From positions 1 to 53,461 of the forward strand of contig JAJQEO010000095.1 of NCBI GenBank assembly GCA_021201665.1: a stretch of 53,461 nt of DNA. The letters run 5' to 3'. The first letter of the stretch is position 1. Each line of letters begins with the position of its first letter. The stretch is from Lachnospiraceae bacterium. Lineage in GTDB: Bacteria > Bacillota > Clostridia > Lachnospirales > Lachnospiraceae. Both the position numbers and the translations under genes were made by a program. The notes beneath the pieces were generated by a model that was not told the DNA's origin, did no database searches, and was given only the letters and a program-made list of their open reading frames with translations. Shown one piece after another: positions 15,974 to 24,371 of this stretch.

Positions 15974-16615
15974 TTACCGGATCGCATAGCTATCTTCTGC
16001 CGCAGATACATCATTTGGAATATCAATGTATTTGATGCGGGATTCCATGCAGCGGATGGCAAACATGCTGAAGGCTGCAAGCAGAAGCAGAACCGCGCAC
16101 AGAAATTCGGCTCCCGGCTGGTCACTCTGATTGATAAATGTGTAGATCAGGGTTGCCAGCGCAGTCAGGGAAAGGGCAATACCGCTGATCAGAGAAGTAT
16201 ATCGTATGCGGTTGGAGCTGGATCGATGCTCCCATAAGGTCATTTTTCTGGGAGAAATATCATACAGTATTGTCACACTGAACTGCAAAAAGAGCAGAAT
16301 CACGGATGGCAGCCCCGCAAGAGCGACATACCAGCAGACGTTGCTTCCGACCCGGCGGGAAAGTGCGTACACCGTCAAAAAGACGGACAGAAGAGTGAGC
16401 AGCGAATAAATTACTTTTACTGATTTCCATTGCCTGTCGGTCAGATCCTGCTGTTTCCAGGGCGCGACATAGGTTCGTTTGATTTTTTTCTTTCCTTTTG
16501 GTGTGGTGATCTGAGTCTCCGTGTAGCCCTGCCAGTACTTGTGATAGCTTCTGGAAGGAGTTACCTTAAACATATCTCCATACTGCTGACTGTCATTTTC
16601 ATATCTGTCACTCAT
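15974..16615 (-). CDS. Unknown membrane protein, convergent paralogue-like neighbour
   Basis: A 213-residue minus-strand protein with a polar ~70-residue N-terminus containing a basic stretch (TPKGKKKIKRTYVAPWKQQ). It has two membrane segments (about 80-100, 105-128), a loop (SPRKMTLWEHRSSS), and two more segments (about 145-165, 172-190). The start at 16615 follows GGAGG on the minus strand with a long spacer; an upstream in-frame start would add 24 residues. Its architecture mirrors the convergent gene at 15371. Unknown function; a two-protein membrane complex or duplicated accessory gene is possible. Confidence 0.65.
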   Translation of the reverse strand: MSDRYENDSQQYGDMFKVTPSRSYHKYWQGYTETQITTPKGKKKIKRTYVAPWKQQDLTDRQWKSVKVIYSLLTLLSVFLTVYALSRRVGSNVCWYVALAGLPSVILLFLQFSVTILYDISPRKMTLWEHRSSSNRIRYTSLISGIALSLTALATLIYTFINQSDQPGAEFLCAVLLLLAAFSMFAIRCMESRIKYIDIPNDVSAAEDSYAIR

Positions 16616-16735
16616 ATGGTCTGTCCCGCCTCCATCTGTATGGGCGAATCTTCTGTTCAGAATCTTATAATGCCAGGGAAAAATCACCTGAAAACTACCA
16701 GATTCTGAAGACGATGACTCTGAAGAACCGGTTTC

Positions 16736-16871
16736 GTAATCTCATCAGCTCAATAATATTATCAGATCAGTAATCTCATCAGCTCAATAATATTATCAGA
16801 TCAGTAATCTCATCAGCTCAGTAATATTATCAGATCAGTAATCTCATCAGCTCACTAATCTTATCAGCTTA
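16736..16871. repeat. 34-bp tandem repeat, four copies
   Basis: Units begin GTAATCTCATCAGCTCAATA and end ..TTATCAGATCA, at 16736, 16770, 16804 and 16838, each exactly 34 bp. Units 1 and 2 are identical, unit 3 differs at one base and unit 4 at its 3' half. It lies upstream of the minus-strand membrane-protein gene and between it and the transporter operon. There are no spacers, so it is not a CRISPR array. Copy number is likely to vary by slippage. Confidence 0.9.
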
Positions 16872-17015
16872 GCTAAAATATCAACTATCATCATATTAAA
16901 GACGATTCTGAAAGTCAAATACTTTTTTCAGATGAATTATCTTAAATCTGGCATAATTCGGCAAAGGGATACCGCTATTAATGCTTATTTTAGATAAATC
17001 GCAGAGAAATCCAGA

Positions 17016-17044
17016 TTGCTCTTTTTCCGATTATTGTCTATATT
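17016..17044 (+). promoter_or_regulatory. Promoter of the first peptide-importer operon
   Basis: TTGCTC (17016-17021), 17-nt spacer, TATATT (17039-17044), about 140 nt before the binding-protein start. The rest of the 16872-17185 gap holds A/T-rich sequence with no gene or clear hairpin. Confidence 0.5.
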
Positions 17045-17185
17045 CAAGGTGAAAACAAGAAAAAACGCGGTTCGAATGGGAAAAATGACGAAACGAATGC
17101 CGCACACGTCAGCCTGAGAATCATGTAAAAACACCCGGGTTCTGTGGAATCTGGCCATCAAGAGGATGGAGAAAAGGAGAAAGCA

Positions 17186-18799
17186 ATGAAAAAGAAGACA
17201 AAACGCTTTGTTGCCCTGTTAATGGCGTCCGCTATGACGTTTTCACTTACGGTAAGCGGATCAGCGGAAGAGGTAGTATCAGGAACGGTTGATGTCGTAA
17301 ATGTGGCGGCGTCGGATCCCTCTGACTGCCAGCCGTTCAAGACAGATAAAGGAACCAAGAGCATGTTCCTGCAGGTTTATCAGTCCCTGTATGACCTGGA
17401 TCCGGATACCGGTGAGCTGTGCGCAGTTCTTGCGGATGCCAGCCGCGGTGAGTATGGCGGGTATGATATCATTGATGAAACCACCTACCATATTTACATT
17501 TACGATTACATCTATGACCATGCCGGGAACCATGTGACAGCGTCGGATGTCGCTTTTACTTATATGCACAATATCGAGGAAGGATATAAGAGCTATTATT
17601 CCAAACTGGATCAGGCCGTAGCGGTGGATGATACGACCGTTGAGCTTCAGCTTTCCGCCCCGATTGAGAATGTCGGTGAGCTGACCCCGTATCTGGTCAA
17701 CATCTGGGTATACACCGAAGCGGCGTACGAGGCCAGCCCCTCGCAGTTCGCGACCGATACCTGCGGCACCGGCCCGTATATTATGACCGAGTTCGTGAGC
17801 GGCTCCAGCATTACTCTGGAGAAGAATGAGGATTACTGGCAGACAGATGAATCCCTGACGAACGAGCGGAATCAGGCTTATGCGGATAAGATCGTTTATA
17901 ACTTTATGTCTGAGGAAACTCAGATCGTGATTGGCCTCGAAAGTGGCTCCATCGATTTTGCCACAAAGATTTCACTGGACAGCTGTGTGGATTTCCTGGA
18001 AGGCGGCTCTTATGAGGATGAAGTGGGCGTCAGCGTCCTCGAAGATAATAAACAGTGCTGCCTGCTGCCGAACTGTGATGAGAGCAGCCCGATGAGCGAT
18101 GTGAATCTGCGTCTTGCTGTTTATTACGCGATTGACAATGCTTCCGTTGTACAGGCTCTTGGCTCCGGAACCGCGATTGCGACCTCCACACTGGGGCTGT
18201 CTACCGGATGCAGCGATTACAATCCGGAGTGGGAGGAGAAGGAAACCTATATGTCCACTTATGATCCGGAGCTTGCGAAGGAATATCTGGCCCAGTCCAG
18301 CTACAATGGAGAGACTCTGGTGCTGATGGCAAATACGGATGATAACGGCAAATATGAGACAGCTGCGATCGTGATCCAGGCCTTCCTTCAGGCAGTCGGA
18401 ATTAACTGCGAGCTGATGATTGAGAGCAAGTCTACGGTAGACACGCTGCGCCTTGATCCGTCAAACTTTGATATGGAGATCGCTTCACCGTCCTTTACAA
18501 GCTATGTTATGGAAGAGTATAAATATATCTTCAATACAGATTCTACCGAGACAGGCCTTACCCAGTGGTACATCGGCGATGACGAGCTGATGGATCTGTA
18601 CTATACTGCATACGCACTGGAGACGACTGGTACAGACAGCATGAACGCACTGTATGATTACATCATCGAGAATGGCTACGCATACGGAATGTTCCAGAAT
18701 TACAGTGCTACTGCATACCGCACAGACAAGATTGTATCTGTCACCTATCAGGGACAGCATCTTCCGGTTCCGGGATCGAACATTTATGTAGCAGAGTAA
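17186..18799 (+). CDS. Oligopeptide/dipeptide-type ABC transporter substrate-binding protein
   Basis: A 537-residue extracellular solute-binding protein of family 5 (SBP_bac_5; OppA/DppA type). Signal peptide at residues 1-30 (MKKKTKRFVALLMASAMTF, ending ..SGSAEE); no lipobox cysteine is apparent, unusual for a Firmicute binding protein. Family features: DLDPDTGELCAVLADASR, VTASDVAFTYMHNIEEGYKSY, CGTGPYIMTEFVSG and VNLRLAVYYAIDNASV. The family binds peptides, nickel chelates, glutathione and other ligands, so the substrate is open. The ATG at 17186 follows AAAGGAG. First gene of a complete five-gene importer; a GC-rich hairpin directly after the stop probably limits transcription or decay of downstream genes relative to this one. 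Confidence 0.92.
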   Translation: MKKKTKRFVALLMASAMTFSLTVSGSAEEVVSGTVDVVNVAASDPSDCQPFKTDKGTKSMFLQVYQSLYDLDPDTGELCAVLADASRGEYGGYDIIDETTYHIYIYDYIYDHAGNHVTASDVAFTYMHNIEEGYKSYYSKLDQAVAVDDTTVELQLSAPIENVGELTPYLVNIWVYTEAAYEASPSQFATDTCGTGPYIMTEFVSGSSITLEKNEDYWQTDESLTNERNQAYADKIVYNFMSEETQIVIGLESGSIDFATKISLDSCVDFLEGGSYEDEVGVSVLEDNKQCCLLPNCDESSPMSDVNLRLAVYYAIDNASVVQALGSGTAIATSTLGLSTGCSDYNPEWEEKETYMSTYDPELAKEYLAQSSYNGETLVLMANTDDNGKYETAAIVIQAFLQAVGINCELMIESKSTVDTLRLDPSNFDMEIASPSFTSYVMEEYKYIFNTDSTETGLTQWYIGDDELMDLYYTAYALETTGTDSMNALYDYIIENGYAYGMFQNYSATAYRTDKIVSVTYQGQHLPVPGSNIYVAE

Positions 18800-18811
18800 G
18801 AATGATTTGCG

Positions 18812-18850
18812 AAGCGGACAGGGGGGAGGAGAACTCCCCCCGTCCTGCTT
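18812..18850 (+). other. Strong intercistronic hairpin
   Basis: GGAC-A-GGGGGGAG pairs with CTCCCCCC-GTCC, extended by AAGC/GCTT. It lacks a T tract and follows the binding-protein stop by 12 nt, a usual site for stem-loops that stabilise the abundant upstream mRNA segment. Confidence 0.7.
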
Positions 18851-18912
18851 CAAGGGTAGAAGGAAAGGAACTGTTCGGCAATGCTTCAGGAAGTTTTCAG
18901 AGGAAGGTTCAT

Positions 18913-19872
18913 ATGGGAAAATATGTTATAAAAAGGCTCTTATGGCTGATTGTCGTAGCCGTCTGTACAGCGCTTGTAATATTTACAATCATGTATTTTA
19001 TTCCGGGCGACCCTGCGACAATCGCACTGCCATCCACCGCGACCTATGCGGAAAAAGAAGCCTTCAGAGATTCTTTGGGCCTGAATGACCCGTTTATTGT
19101 ACAATTAGGAAGCTATCTGTATCAGACTTTTATTAAATTTGACTTTGGTACCTCATGGGAATATAACACGCCCGTGGTACAGGAGCTGTTTGCCAGGTTT
19201 CCGCGTACCTTTTTGCTCAGTATGATTAATATCATTCTGGCTGCGGCGATCGGTATTCCGCTCGGAATTATGTGCGCGCTGAGACAGAATAAATGGCAGG
19301 ATCACACCCTGATGGTTGTCTCCATGATCGGTGTGTCAATTCCGGAGTTCTGGCTTGCGCTGATGCTGATCCTGCTGTTTACGGCAAGACTGGGCTGGCT
19401 GCCCGCCTTCGGTATCGGAAGCCCGGCACACTGGGTGATGCCGGTGATCGCAGGCTCCTTCGCGGGAATCGCGAAAAATGCCCGCCAGACCAGATCATCG
19501 ACACTTGAGACGATCCGCTCGGATTTTGTGACGACAGCACGCGCAAAGGGGCTGCCGGAGCGTCTGGTGATCTATAAGCATATGCTGCCGAACGCGCTGA
19601 TTCCGATCATCAATATTCTCGGAGCGCAGCTGACAAAAAGTATCGGCGGTACGGTCGTAATCGAGAGCGTGTTTACGTTCCCGGGCGTCGGCCTGTATAT
19701 GCTCTCCGGCATCAACAACCGCGACTATCCGGTCGTACGCTCCTGCGTTCTTGTGCTGTCTCTGTTTGCGGCTGTAATCACCCTGCTGGTAGATCTGATC
19801 TACGCGTTTGTAGATCCCAGAATTAAGGCACAGTATGTGGTATCCGGAAAGAAAGGGGGCAAAAAGAAATGA
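18913..19872 (+). CDS. ABC transporter permease, DppB/OppB family
   Basis: A 319-residue inner-membrane permease with six expected membrane segments. DppB family marks: the N-terminal KRLLWLIVVAVCTALVIFTI, the loop YFIPGDPA, and the ATPase-contact EAA region (RSDFVTTARAKGLPERLVIYKHMLPNALIP). The C-terminus is basic (GKKGGKKK). The start at 18913 follows GAGGAAGG. Its stop overlaps the start of the next permease gene (ATGA), indicating translational coupling. Forms the heterodimeric channel with the 19869 product. Confidence 0.93.
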   Translation: MGKYVIKRLLWLIVVAVCTALVIFTIMYFIPGDPATIALPSTATYAEKEAFRDSLGLNDPFIVQLGSYLYQTFIKFDFGTSWEYNTPVVQELFARFPRTFLLSMINIILAAAIGIPLGIMCALRQNKWQDHTLMVVSMIGVSIPEFWLALMLILLFTARLGWLPAFGIGSPAHWVMPVIAGSFAGIAKNARQTRSSTLETIRSDFVTTARAKGLPERLVIYKHMLPNALIPIINILGAQLTKSIGGTVVIESVFTFPGVGLYMLSGINNRDYPVVRSCVLVLSLFAAVITLLVDLIYAFVDPRIKAQYVVSGKKGGKKK

Positions 19873-20762
19873 CAAGTCAGGCTAAAGCCGCTCAAAAAGG
19901 CTATGAAGATGACGCGCGCAAGGAAAGCATGATTCTGGAGGTGTTCCGCCAGATTCTGAAAAATCCGACCGCGACGGCCGGTATGATCGTATTTCTGCTG
20001 ATCTGTCTGATTGCTATCTTTGCGCCGCTTGTTGCTCCCTATTCTCCGACGGAAATGGATCTGACGAGTATGTACGCGACGCCCTCTATGAAGCACCTTC
20101 TGGGATGCGACGAGGTCGGAAGAGATATCTTAAGCCGCCTGATTTATGGAGCCAGATATTCTTTATCCATCGGTCTGATCGCTGATATCGGCAGCCAGGT
20201 GATCGGCGTCCTGCTCGGCTGCCTGATCGGATATGCCGGAGGAAAGGTGGATATGATCGCGATGCGTGTGGTTGACGTGTGGCTTGCCATTCCCAGCATC
20301 CTTCTCGCGGTTATGATTTCGACGATCCTGGGCTCCGGCTATGTCAATACAATTATCGCCATGCTGGTAAGTAATATCCCGGGCGGTATCCGGAGCTCGC
20401 GCGCCATGTGCTTAAGGGAGCGCGAGATGGATTATCTGGAAGCGGCCAGATCCATTAACTGCAGTCGTTTCCGGATTATGTATATCCATATGGTACCCAA
20501 TATTATCAGTCCGACCATTGTCGGTACGACGATGGGAATCGGTTCCACAATCATGACGGTCGCGGGGCTTGCCTACATCGGACTTGGAATTCAGCCGCCG
20601 ACGCCGGAATGGGGAGCAATGCTTTCTGCGGGCAGAAATTATATCATGCAGTATCCTCACATGATTACATCGCCTGGCGTCGCAATCGCAATCACGGTGC
20701 TTGCCCTCAATATGTTTGGCGATGGTCTTCGGGATGCGCTGGATCCGAAGATGAAGAACTGA
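19869..20762 (+). CDS. ABC transporter permease, DppC/OppC family
   Basis: A 297-residue permease of the DppC type: a cytoplasmic N-terminal stretch with the conserved membrane entry (GMIVFLLICLIAIFAPLVAPY), the motif LLGCDEVGRDILSRLIYGAR, and the EAA loop (REREMDYLEAARSINCSRFR, MYIHMVPN). The end is the usual ..DGLRDALDPKMKN. Second half of the translocation pore, overlapping the upstream permease by 4 nt and followed 13 nt later by the first ATPase gene. Confidence 0.93.
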   Translation: MTSQAKAAQKGYEDDARKESMILEVFRQILKNPTATAGMIVFLLICLIAIFAPLVAPYSPTEMDLTSMYATPSMKHLLGCDEVGRDILSRLIYGARYSLSIGLIADIGSQVIGVLLGCLIGYAGGKVDMIAMRVVDVWLAIPSILLAVMISTILGSGYVNTIIAMLVSNIPGGIRSSRAMCLREREMDYLEAARSINCSRFRIMYIHMVPNIISPTIVGTTMGIGSTIMTVAGLAYIGLGIQPPTPEWGAMLSAGRNYIMQYPHMITSPGVAIAITVLALNMFGDGLRDALDPKMKN

Positions 20763-20775
20763 GGAGGGAGAGCTT

Positions 20776-21744
20776 ATGTCCGAAAAATTTTTAGAGGTAA
20801 AGGACCTGGTCGTGGAGTACACCTCCGGGAAAAAGATTATACATGCGGTTAATGGTGTTTCGTTTACCATCGAAAGAGGTCAGACGCTTGGGCTTGTGGG
20901 AGAGACCGGCGCCGGAAAGACCAGTATTGCCAAGGCTCTTCTTCGGATTCTCCCGGATCGCGGAGCCAGAATCGCCGGAGGAGAAGTGATCCTGAACGGG
21001 CAGGATCTGTTGAAGAAGCCGGAAAAAGAAATGCTGAAGATTCGCGGAAAACAGATTGCAATGATTTTCCAGGATCCGATGACAGCATTGAATCCGGTCA
21101 TGACGGTCGGAGGACAGATCGCTGAGACGATCCGTCTTCATGAGGATGTTACTGTGGAAGGGTCTAAGGAGAAAGCCTGTGAAATGCTGGAGATGGTCGG
21201 CATTCCGCGGGAACGTTTTTCAGAATATCCCCACCAGTTCTCTGGAGGAATGAAACAGAGGGTAGTGATTGCCATGGCTCTTGCCTGTGACCCGGAGCTG
21301 CTTCTGGCGGACGAGCCGACGACGGCGCTCGATGTGACCATACAGGCACAGGTACTGGAGATGATCAATGATCTGAAGCAGAAATACAACACATCAATGA
21401 TCTTGATCACGCATGACCTGGGCGTTGTAGCCGAGACCTGTGATCAGGTGGCCATCATTTATGCGGGTGAAATCGTTGAGTTCGGTTCAAAGGAACAGGT
21501 CTTCCGCCGCACGGCGCATCCATACACGATCGGTTTATTTGATTCACTGCCCAATCTGTATGACGACAAACCGCGCCTGACGCCGATACCGGGGCTTCCG
21601 CCGGATCCTTCCGATCTTCCGAAGGGGTGCTCTTTTTCGCCGAGATGCAAAAATTGTACAGAGGCATGCAAGCAGAACGAACAGCCGTTTAAAGAGATTG
21701 AGCCGGGACATTTTTGCCGCTGTGCTCTGTGCGGGGAGGTGTGA
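20776..21744 (+). CDS. Oligopeptide-type ABC transporter ATPase, DppD/OppD family
   Basis: A 322-residue ATPase with Walker A GETGAGKTS, signature FSGGMKQR, Walker [13 protein letters not shown] and the H-loop ILITHD. The C-terminal oligopeptide-transporter domain has PIPGLPPDPSDLPKGCSF and the cysteine pattern C-x5-C-x3-C found in this family, which can bind an iron-sulfur cluster in some members. GGAGGGAGAG lies before the ATG. Works as a heterodimer with the product of 21747. Confidence 0.95.
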   Translation: MSEKFLEVKDLVVEYTSGKKIIHAVNGVSFTIERGQTLGLVGETGAGKTSIAKALLRILPDRGARIAGGEVILNGQDLLKKPEKEMLKIRGKQIAMIFQDPMTALNPVMTVGGQIAETIRLHEDVTVEGSKEKACEMLEMVGIPRERFSEYPHQFSGGMKQRVVIAMALACDPELLLADEPTTALDVTIQAQVLEMINDLKQKYNTSMILITHDLGVVAETCDQVAIIYAGEIVEFGSKEQVFRRTAHPYTIGLFDSLPNLYDDKPRLTPIPGLPPDPSDLPKGCSFSPRCKNCTEACKQNEQPFKEIEPGHFCRCALCGEV

Positions 21745-21746
21745 CA

Positions 21747-22694
21747 GTGTCCGAATTAATCAAAGTAGAACATCTGAAAAAATATTTTAATGTTCCTGCG
21801 GGTGTAAACCATGCGGTCGATGATATTACCTTTCAGATAAACAAGGGAGAGACCATGGGCGTCGTGGGGGAATCCGGATGCGGAAAATCCACTCTGGGCA
21901 GAACGATTATCCGGCTGCATGACGCTACTGACGGCAAGGTACTGCTCAATGGCAGGGACATTACCAGCGCACAGGGGAAGGAGCTGAAAAAGCTTCGCGA
22001 AAATATGCAGATCATTTTTCAGGATCCTTATTCTTCGCTGAATCCGAGAAAAACGATCTACCAGACAGTCAGTGAACCGCTTCGTTTAAGCGGACGCTAC
22101 GCCAAAGCCGATATTGACAATGCCACCAAAGAAATTATGGATCTGTGTGGAATTGAGAAACGTCTGCGTATGTGTTATCCGCATGAGCTGGACGGCGGGC
22201 GCCGCCAGCGCGTCGGGATCGCCAGAGCGCTGGCTCTGAGACCGGAATTCATCATGTGTGATGAACCGGTGTCGGCACTGGATGTTTCAATTCAGGCGCA
22301 GGTGCTGAATCTGCTGATGGATCTCCAGGAGAAGATGGATCTGACGTATATGTTTGTCACACATGACCTTTCGGTGGTGCGGCATATATCGAGCAATATC
22401 TGCGTCATGTATCTGGGGCAGCTGGTAGAGACGAGCCCGTCAAAGGAGCTTTTTGCGAACCCGATGCATCCTTATACGAAGGCACTGCTTTCCGCGATCC
22501 CATCTGTCGATCTGGATCACCCGATGCAGCGGATTATGCTGAAGGGTGAGATTACCAGCCCGATCAATCCGAAACCGGGCTGCCGCTTCAGGGCGCGCTG
22601 TCCATATGCTACCGAGGCATGCGGACAGCCGCAGGAGCTGCGTGAGCTTTCAAAAGGACATTTTGTATCCTGCTGCCGGGTTGGAGAAATCTGA
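21747..22694 (+). CDS. Oligopeptide-type ABC transporter ATPase, DppF/OppF family
   Basis: A 315-residue ATPase. Walker A GESGCGKST, Walker B FIMCDEPVSALD, H-loop MFVTHD. The signature is changed to LDGGRRQRVGI instead of LSGGQRQR, which is notable in one half of a heterodimer. A C-terminal cysteine-bearing domain (PKPGCRFRARCPYATEACG) is present. The start is a GTG at 21747, chosen because GGAGG lies 7 nt upstream and the protein then begins SELIKVEHLKKYF; upstream in-frame codons would overlap the OppD stop. Completes the first importer. Confidence 0.93.
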   Translation: MSELIKVEHLKKYFNVPAGVNHAVDDITFQINKGETMGVVGESGCGKSTLGRTIIRLHDATDGKVLLNGRDITSAQGKELKKLRENMQIIFQDPYSSLNPRKTIYQTVSEPLRLSGRYAKADIDNATKEIMDLCGIEKRLRMCYPHELDGGRRQRVGIARALALRPEFIMCDEPVSALDVSIQAQVLNLLMDLQEKMDLTYMFVTHDLSVVRHISSNICVMYLGQLVETSPSKELFANPMHPYTKALLSAIPSVDLDHPMQRIMLKGEITSPINPKPGCRFRARCPYATEACGQPQELRELSKGHFVSCCRVGEI

Positions 22695-22746
22695 AACGTT
22701 ATAGTGAACGACAAAATTACTCTGGAAAATACGAGGTGGTGAAGCA

Positions 22747-23163
22747 GTGAAGCGAAGTAAGAGAAACGCGGTTGTATCGCTGATTTTGTGGATTGCGCTG
22801 GTTGTGCTTCTGGCTCAGGCTTTTGGAAAGAACAGGGCAGTCAGCATTCAGTCTGCAGAGGAAGGGATGACCGTCAGTACATCATCCGGCTTCACCATTT
22901 CGGTTATCTGGAAAGAGATAGCGGCAGCAGAAGTAAAAGAGTCGCTGTCCCTGGGGACCCTGGTGGACGGTACAGATACGGAAAACGAAAAAAGCGGCCT
23001 CTGGTATTCGGAGGAATATGGCGAATACGAGCTGGCCGCAAATGCGAAAGTGAACTGCTTTATTGTCTGTACGAAAAAAGATGGGCAGGTACTGATATTC
23101 AATTATGAGTCTGCCTCATCCACCCGGGAGCTGTATGAGGCGCTTATAAAGGCTATTCAATAA
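22747..23163 (+). CDS. Small membrane-anchored protein, bacterial PH-like
   Basis: A 138-residue protein with a GTG start (GAGGTGG 7-8 nt upstream). One N-terminal membrane anchor (residues 9-25, VVSLILWIALVVLLAQAF) is followed by an extracytoplasmic beta-rich domain of about 100 residues with a C-terminal helix (TRELYEALIKAIQ). The strand pattern ending in a helix is like bacterial PH-like (bPH) domains, but the resemblance is weak. It follows the importer by 52 nt and overlaps the convergent LysR gene by 11 nt at its 3' end. Role unknown. Confidence 0.65.
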   Translation: MKRSKRNAVVSLILWIALVVLLAQAFGKNRAVSIQSAEEGMTVSTSSGFTISVIWKEIAAAEVKESLSLGTLVDGTDTENEKSGLWYSEEYGEYELAANAKVNCFIVCTKKDGQVLIFNYESASSTRELYEALIKAIQ

Positions 23164-24028
23164 TAAACGACTTCACGCAGCTGATGAAGTGCAGGGCTCC
23201 CACGGATGGGGTCACGCCCTTCAGGTAGGCGAGAGAAATAGGCGTATGGATGGCCGGGGTGATATCCAGTATGGCGATCTCGCTGGTGGGAATTTTTTCC
23301 AGCGGCTTTTTCGTCAGAAGTCCGACGCCGAGATGCTCTTTGACGAGCGCGATCATATTTTCCGCGTGAGGGCCGGAATAGCTGATGCGCGGTTCAAAGC
23401 CTGCCGCACGGCAATACCGCTGGCACATCAGGTGCATCTTGGAATTTTCAGCAAGAAACAGGAAGGATTCTTCCTTCAGCTCCGCCAGACTGATGGCGGT
23501 CTTGCCTGCAAGAGGGTGATCCAGAGGCAGCAGAGCAACGAGAGTATCGTTGTCAAACGGGAGATAAACGATGTCGTCAGAGGGCTCTCCCGTCTCGCGG
23601 ACAAAGACCAGATCTGCCTTATGGTCGCGCAGCTGCTGCAGGTCGTCGCTGCCGGTCAGCCGCACCGAGAAATGCTCGTTCTCCTTGCTGAACTTCGCCA
23701 GGATTTCCGGAATGTGGTAAGGCGCTGAGACTGGCAGGCAGCCGATCGTGACAGTGCCGGCAATGTGATTCATATGGTTGTAGAGAGCGGTGTTGTACTC
23801 GTACTGGAGCTTCAGCATGGACTTCGCGTACGGATAGAACAGCTCGCCGTAATCGGTCAGCTTGATTGACCGGGTCGTGCGCGTAAAAAGAGATACGCCA
23901 AGCTCTTTTTCCATGTTTTGTATATGACGCGACAGGGCCGACTGGGCAATAAAGAGCTGATCGGCCGCGCGCTGATAATTGCCGACATCCACCAGGGTAA
24001 CAAATTCATTTAAATAGCTTAAATCCAT
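23153..24028 (-). CDS. LysR-family transcriptional regulator
   Basis: A 291-residue LysR-type regulator on the minus strand: helix-turn-helix in residues 1-60 (MDLSYLNEFVTLVDVGNY, QRAADQLFIAQSALSRHIQN), effector domain from about 88 (GTVTIGCLPVSAPYHIPEIL). The start at 24028 follows AAGGAG with 9 nt; a TTG three codons upstream would leave no ribosome binding site. Divergent from the esterase-lactonase-PhlG-like genes, with a pair of 14-bp direct repeats in the intergenic region, so it is the obvious candidate regulator of that catabolic group. Confidence 0.92.
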   Translation of the reverse strand: MDLSYLNEFVTLVDVGNYQRAADQLFIAQSALSRHIQNMEKELGVSLFTRTTRSIKLTDYGELFYPYAKSMLKLQYEYNTALYNHMNHIAGTVTIGCLPVSAPYHIPEILAKFSKENEHFSVRLTGSDDLQQLRDHKADLVFVRETGEPSDDIVYLPFDNDTLVALLPLDHPLAGKTAISLAELKEESFLFLAENSKMHLMCQRYCRAAGFEPRISYSGPHAENMIALVKEHLGVGLLTKKPLEKIPTSEIAILDITPAIHTPISLAYLKGVTPSVGALHFISCVKSFIIE

Positions 24029-24100
24029 ATGAAACAACTCCTTATAAAAACAGACAGGTCTTGCATAACCTGGTAAATCTGTGTTCGGGACTTTTACTTA

Positions 24101-24145
24101 TTGGAAAATCCGATTTCGGGTTTTGTGTATTTTGGAAAATCCGAT
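24101..24145. promoter_or_regulatory. Direct repeats, LysR operator candidate
   Basis: TTGGAAAATCCGAT occurs at 24101-24114 and 24132-24145, 31 bp apart (about three helical turns, same face). Each contains the imperfect dyad GGAAAATCC. They lie between the LysR gene and the promoter of the divergent esterase gene. Confidence 0.5.
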
Positions 24146-24191
24146 ATCTGGAAATTATGCATTTATTGTATTAATTGTACAAAAATCGAGA

Positions 24192-24221
24192 TTGCTTGTC
24201 AAGACAGATTCTGATTATAAT
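24192..24221 (+). promoter_or_regulatory. Promoter of the esterase-led operon
   Basis: TTGCTT (24192-24197), 18-nt spacer, TATAAT (24216-24221). The 24222-24371 leader before the esterase start holds no other clear feature. Confidence 0.5.
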
Positions 24222-24371
24222 ATAAGCCATCGGAAGCTCATGCTGCCTGCAGCAATGAACTTCGCAAGTTCACGGGCAGCTGGTTTTGCTGCGAGTATTA
24301 TATCATATATTGGAACAAAAAAAATAAGGAAAAAGCACAAAAAACAAGAAATGTATCAGAAGGGAGCTTAT

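Noticed and set aside
16736..16871. CRISPR array
   Set aside because: The 34-bp units are contiguous with no unique spacers and no cas genes are nearby.
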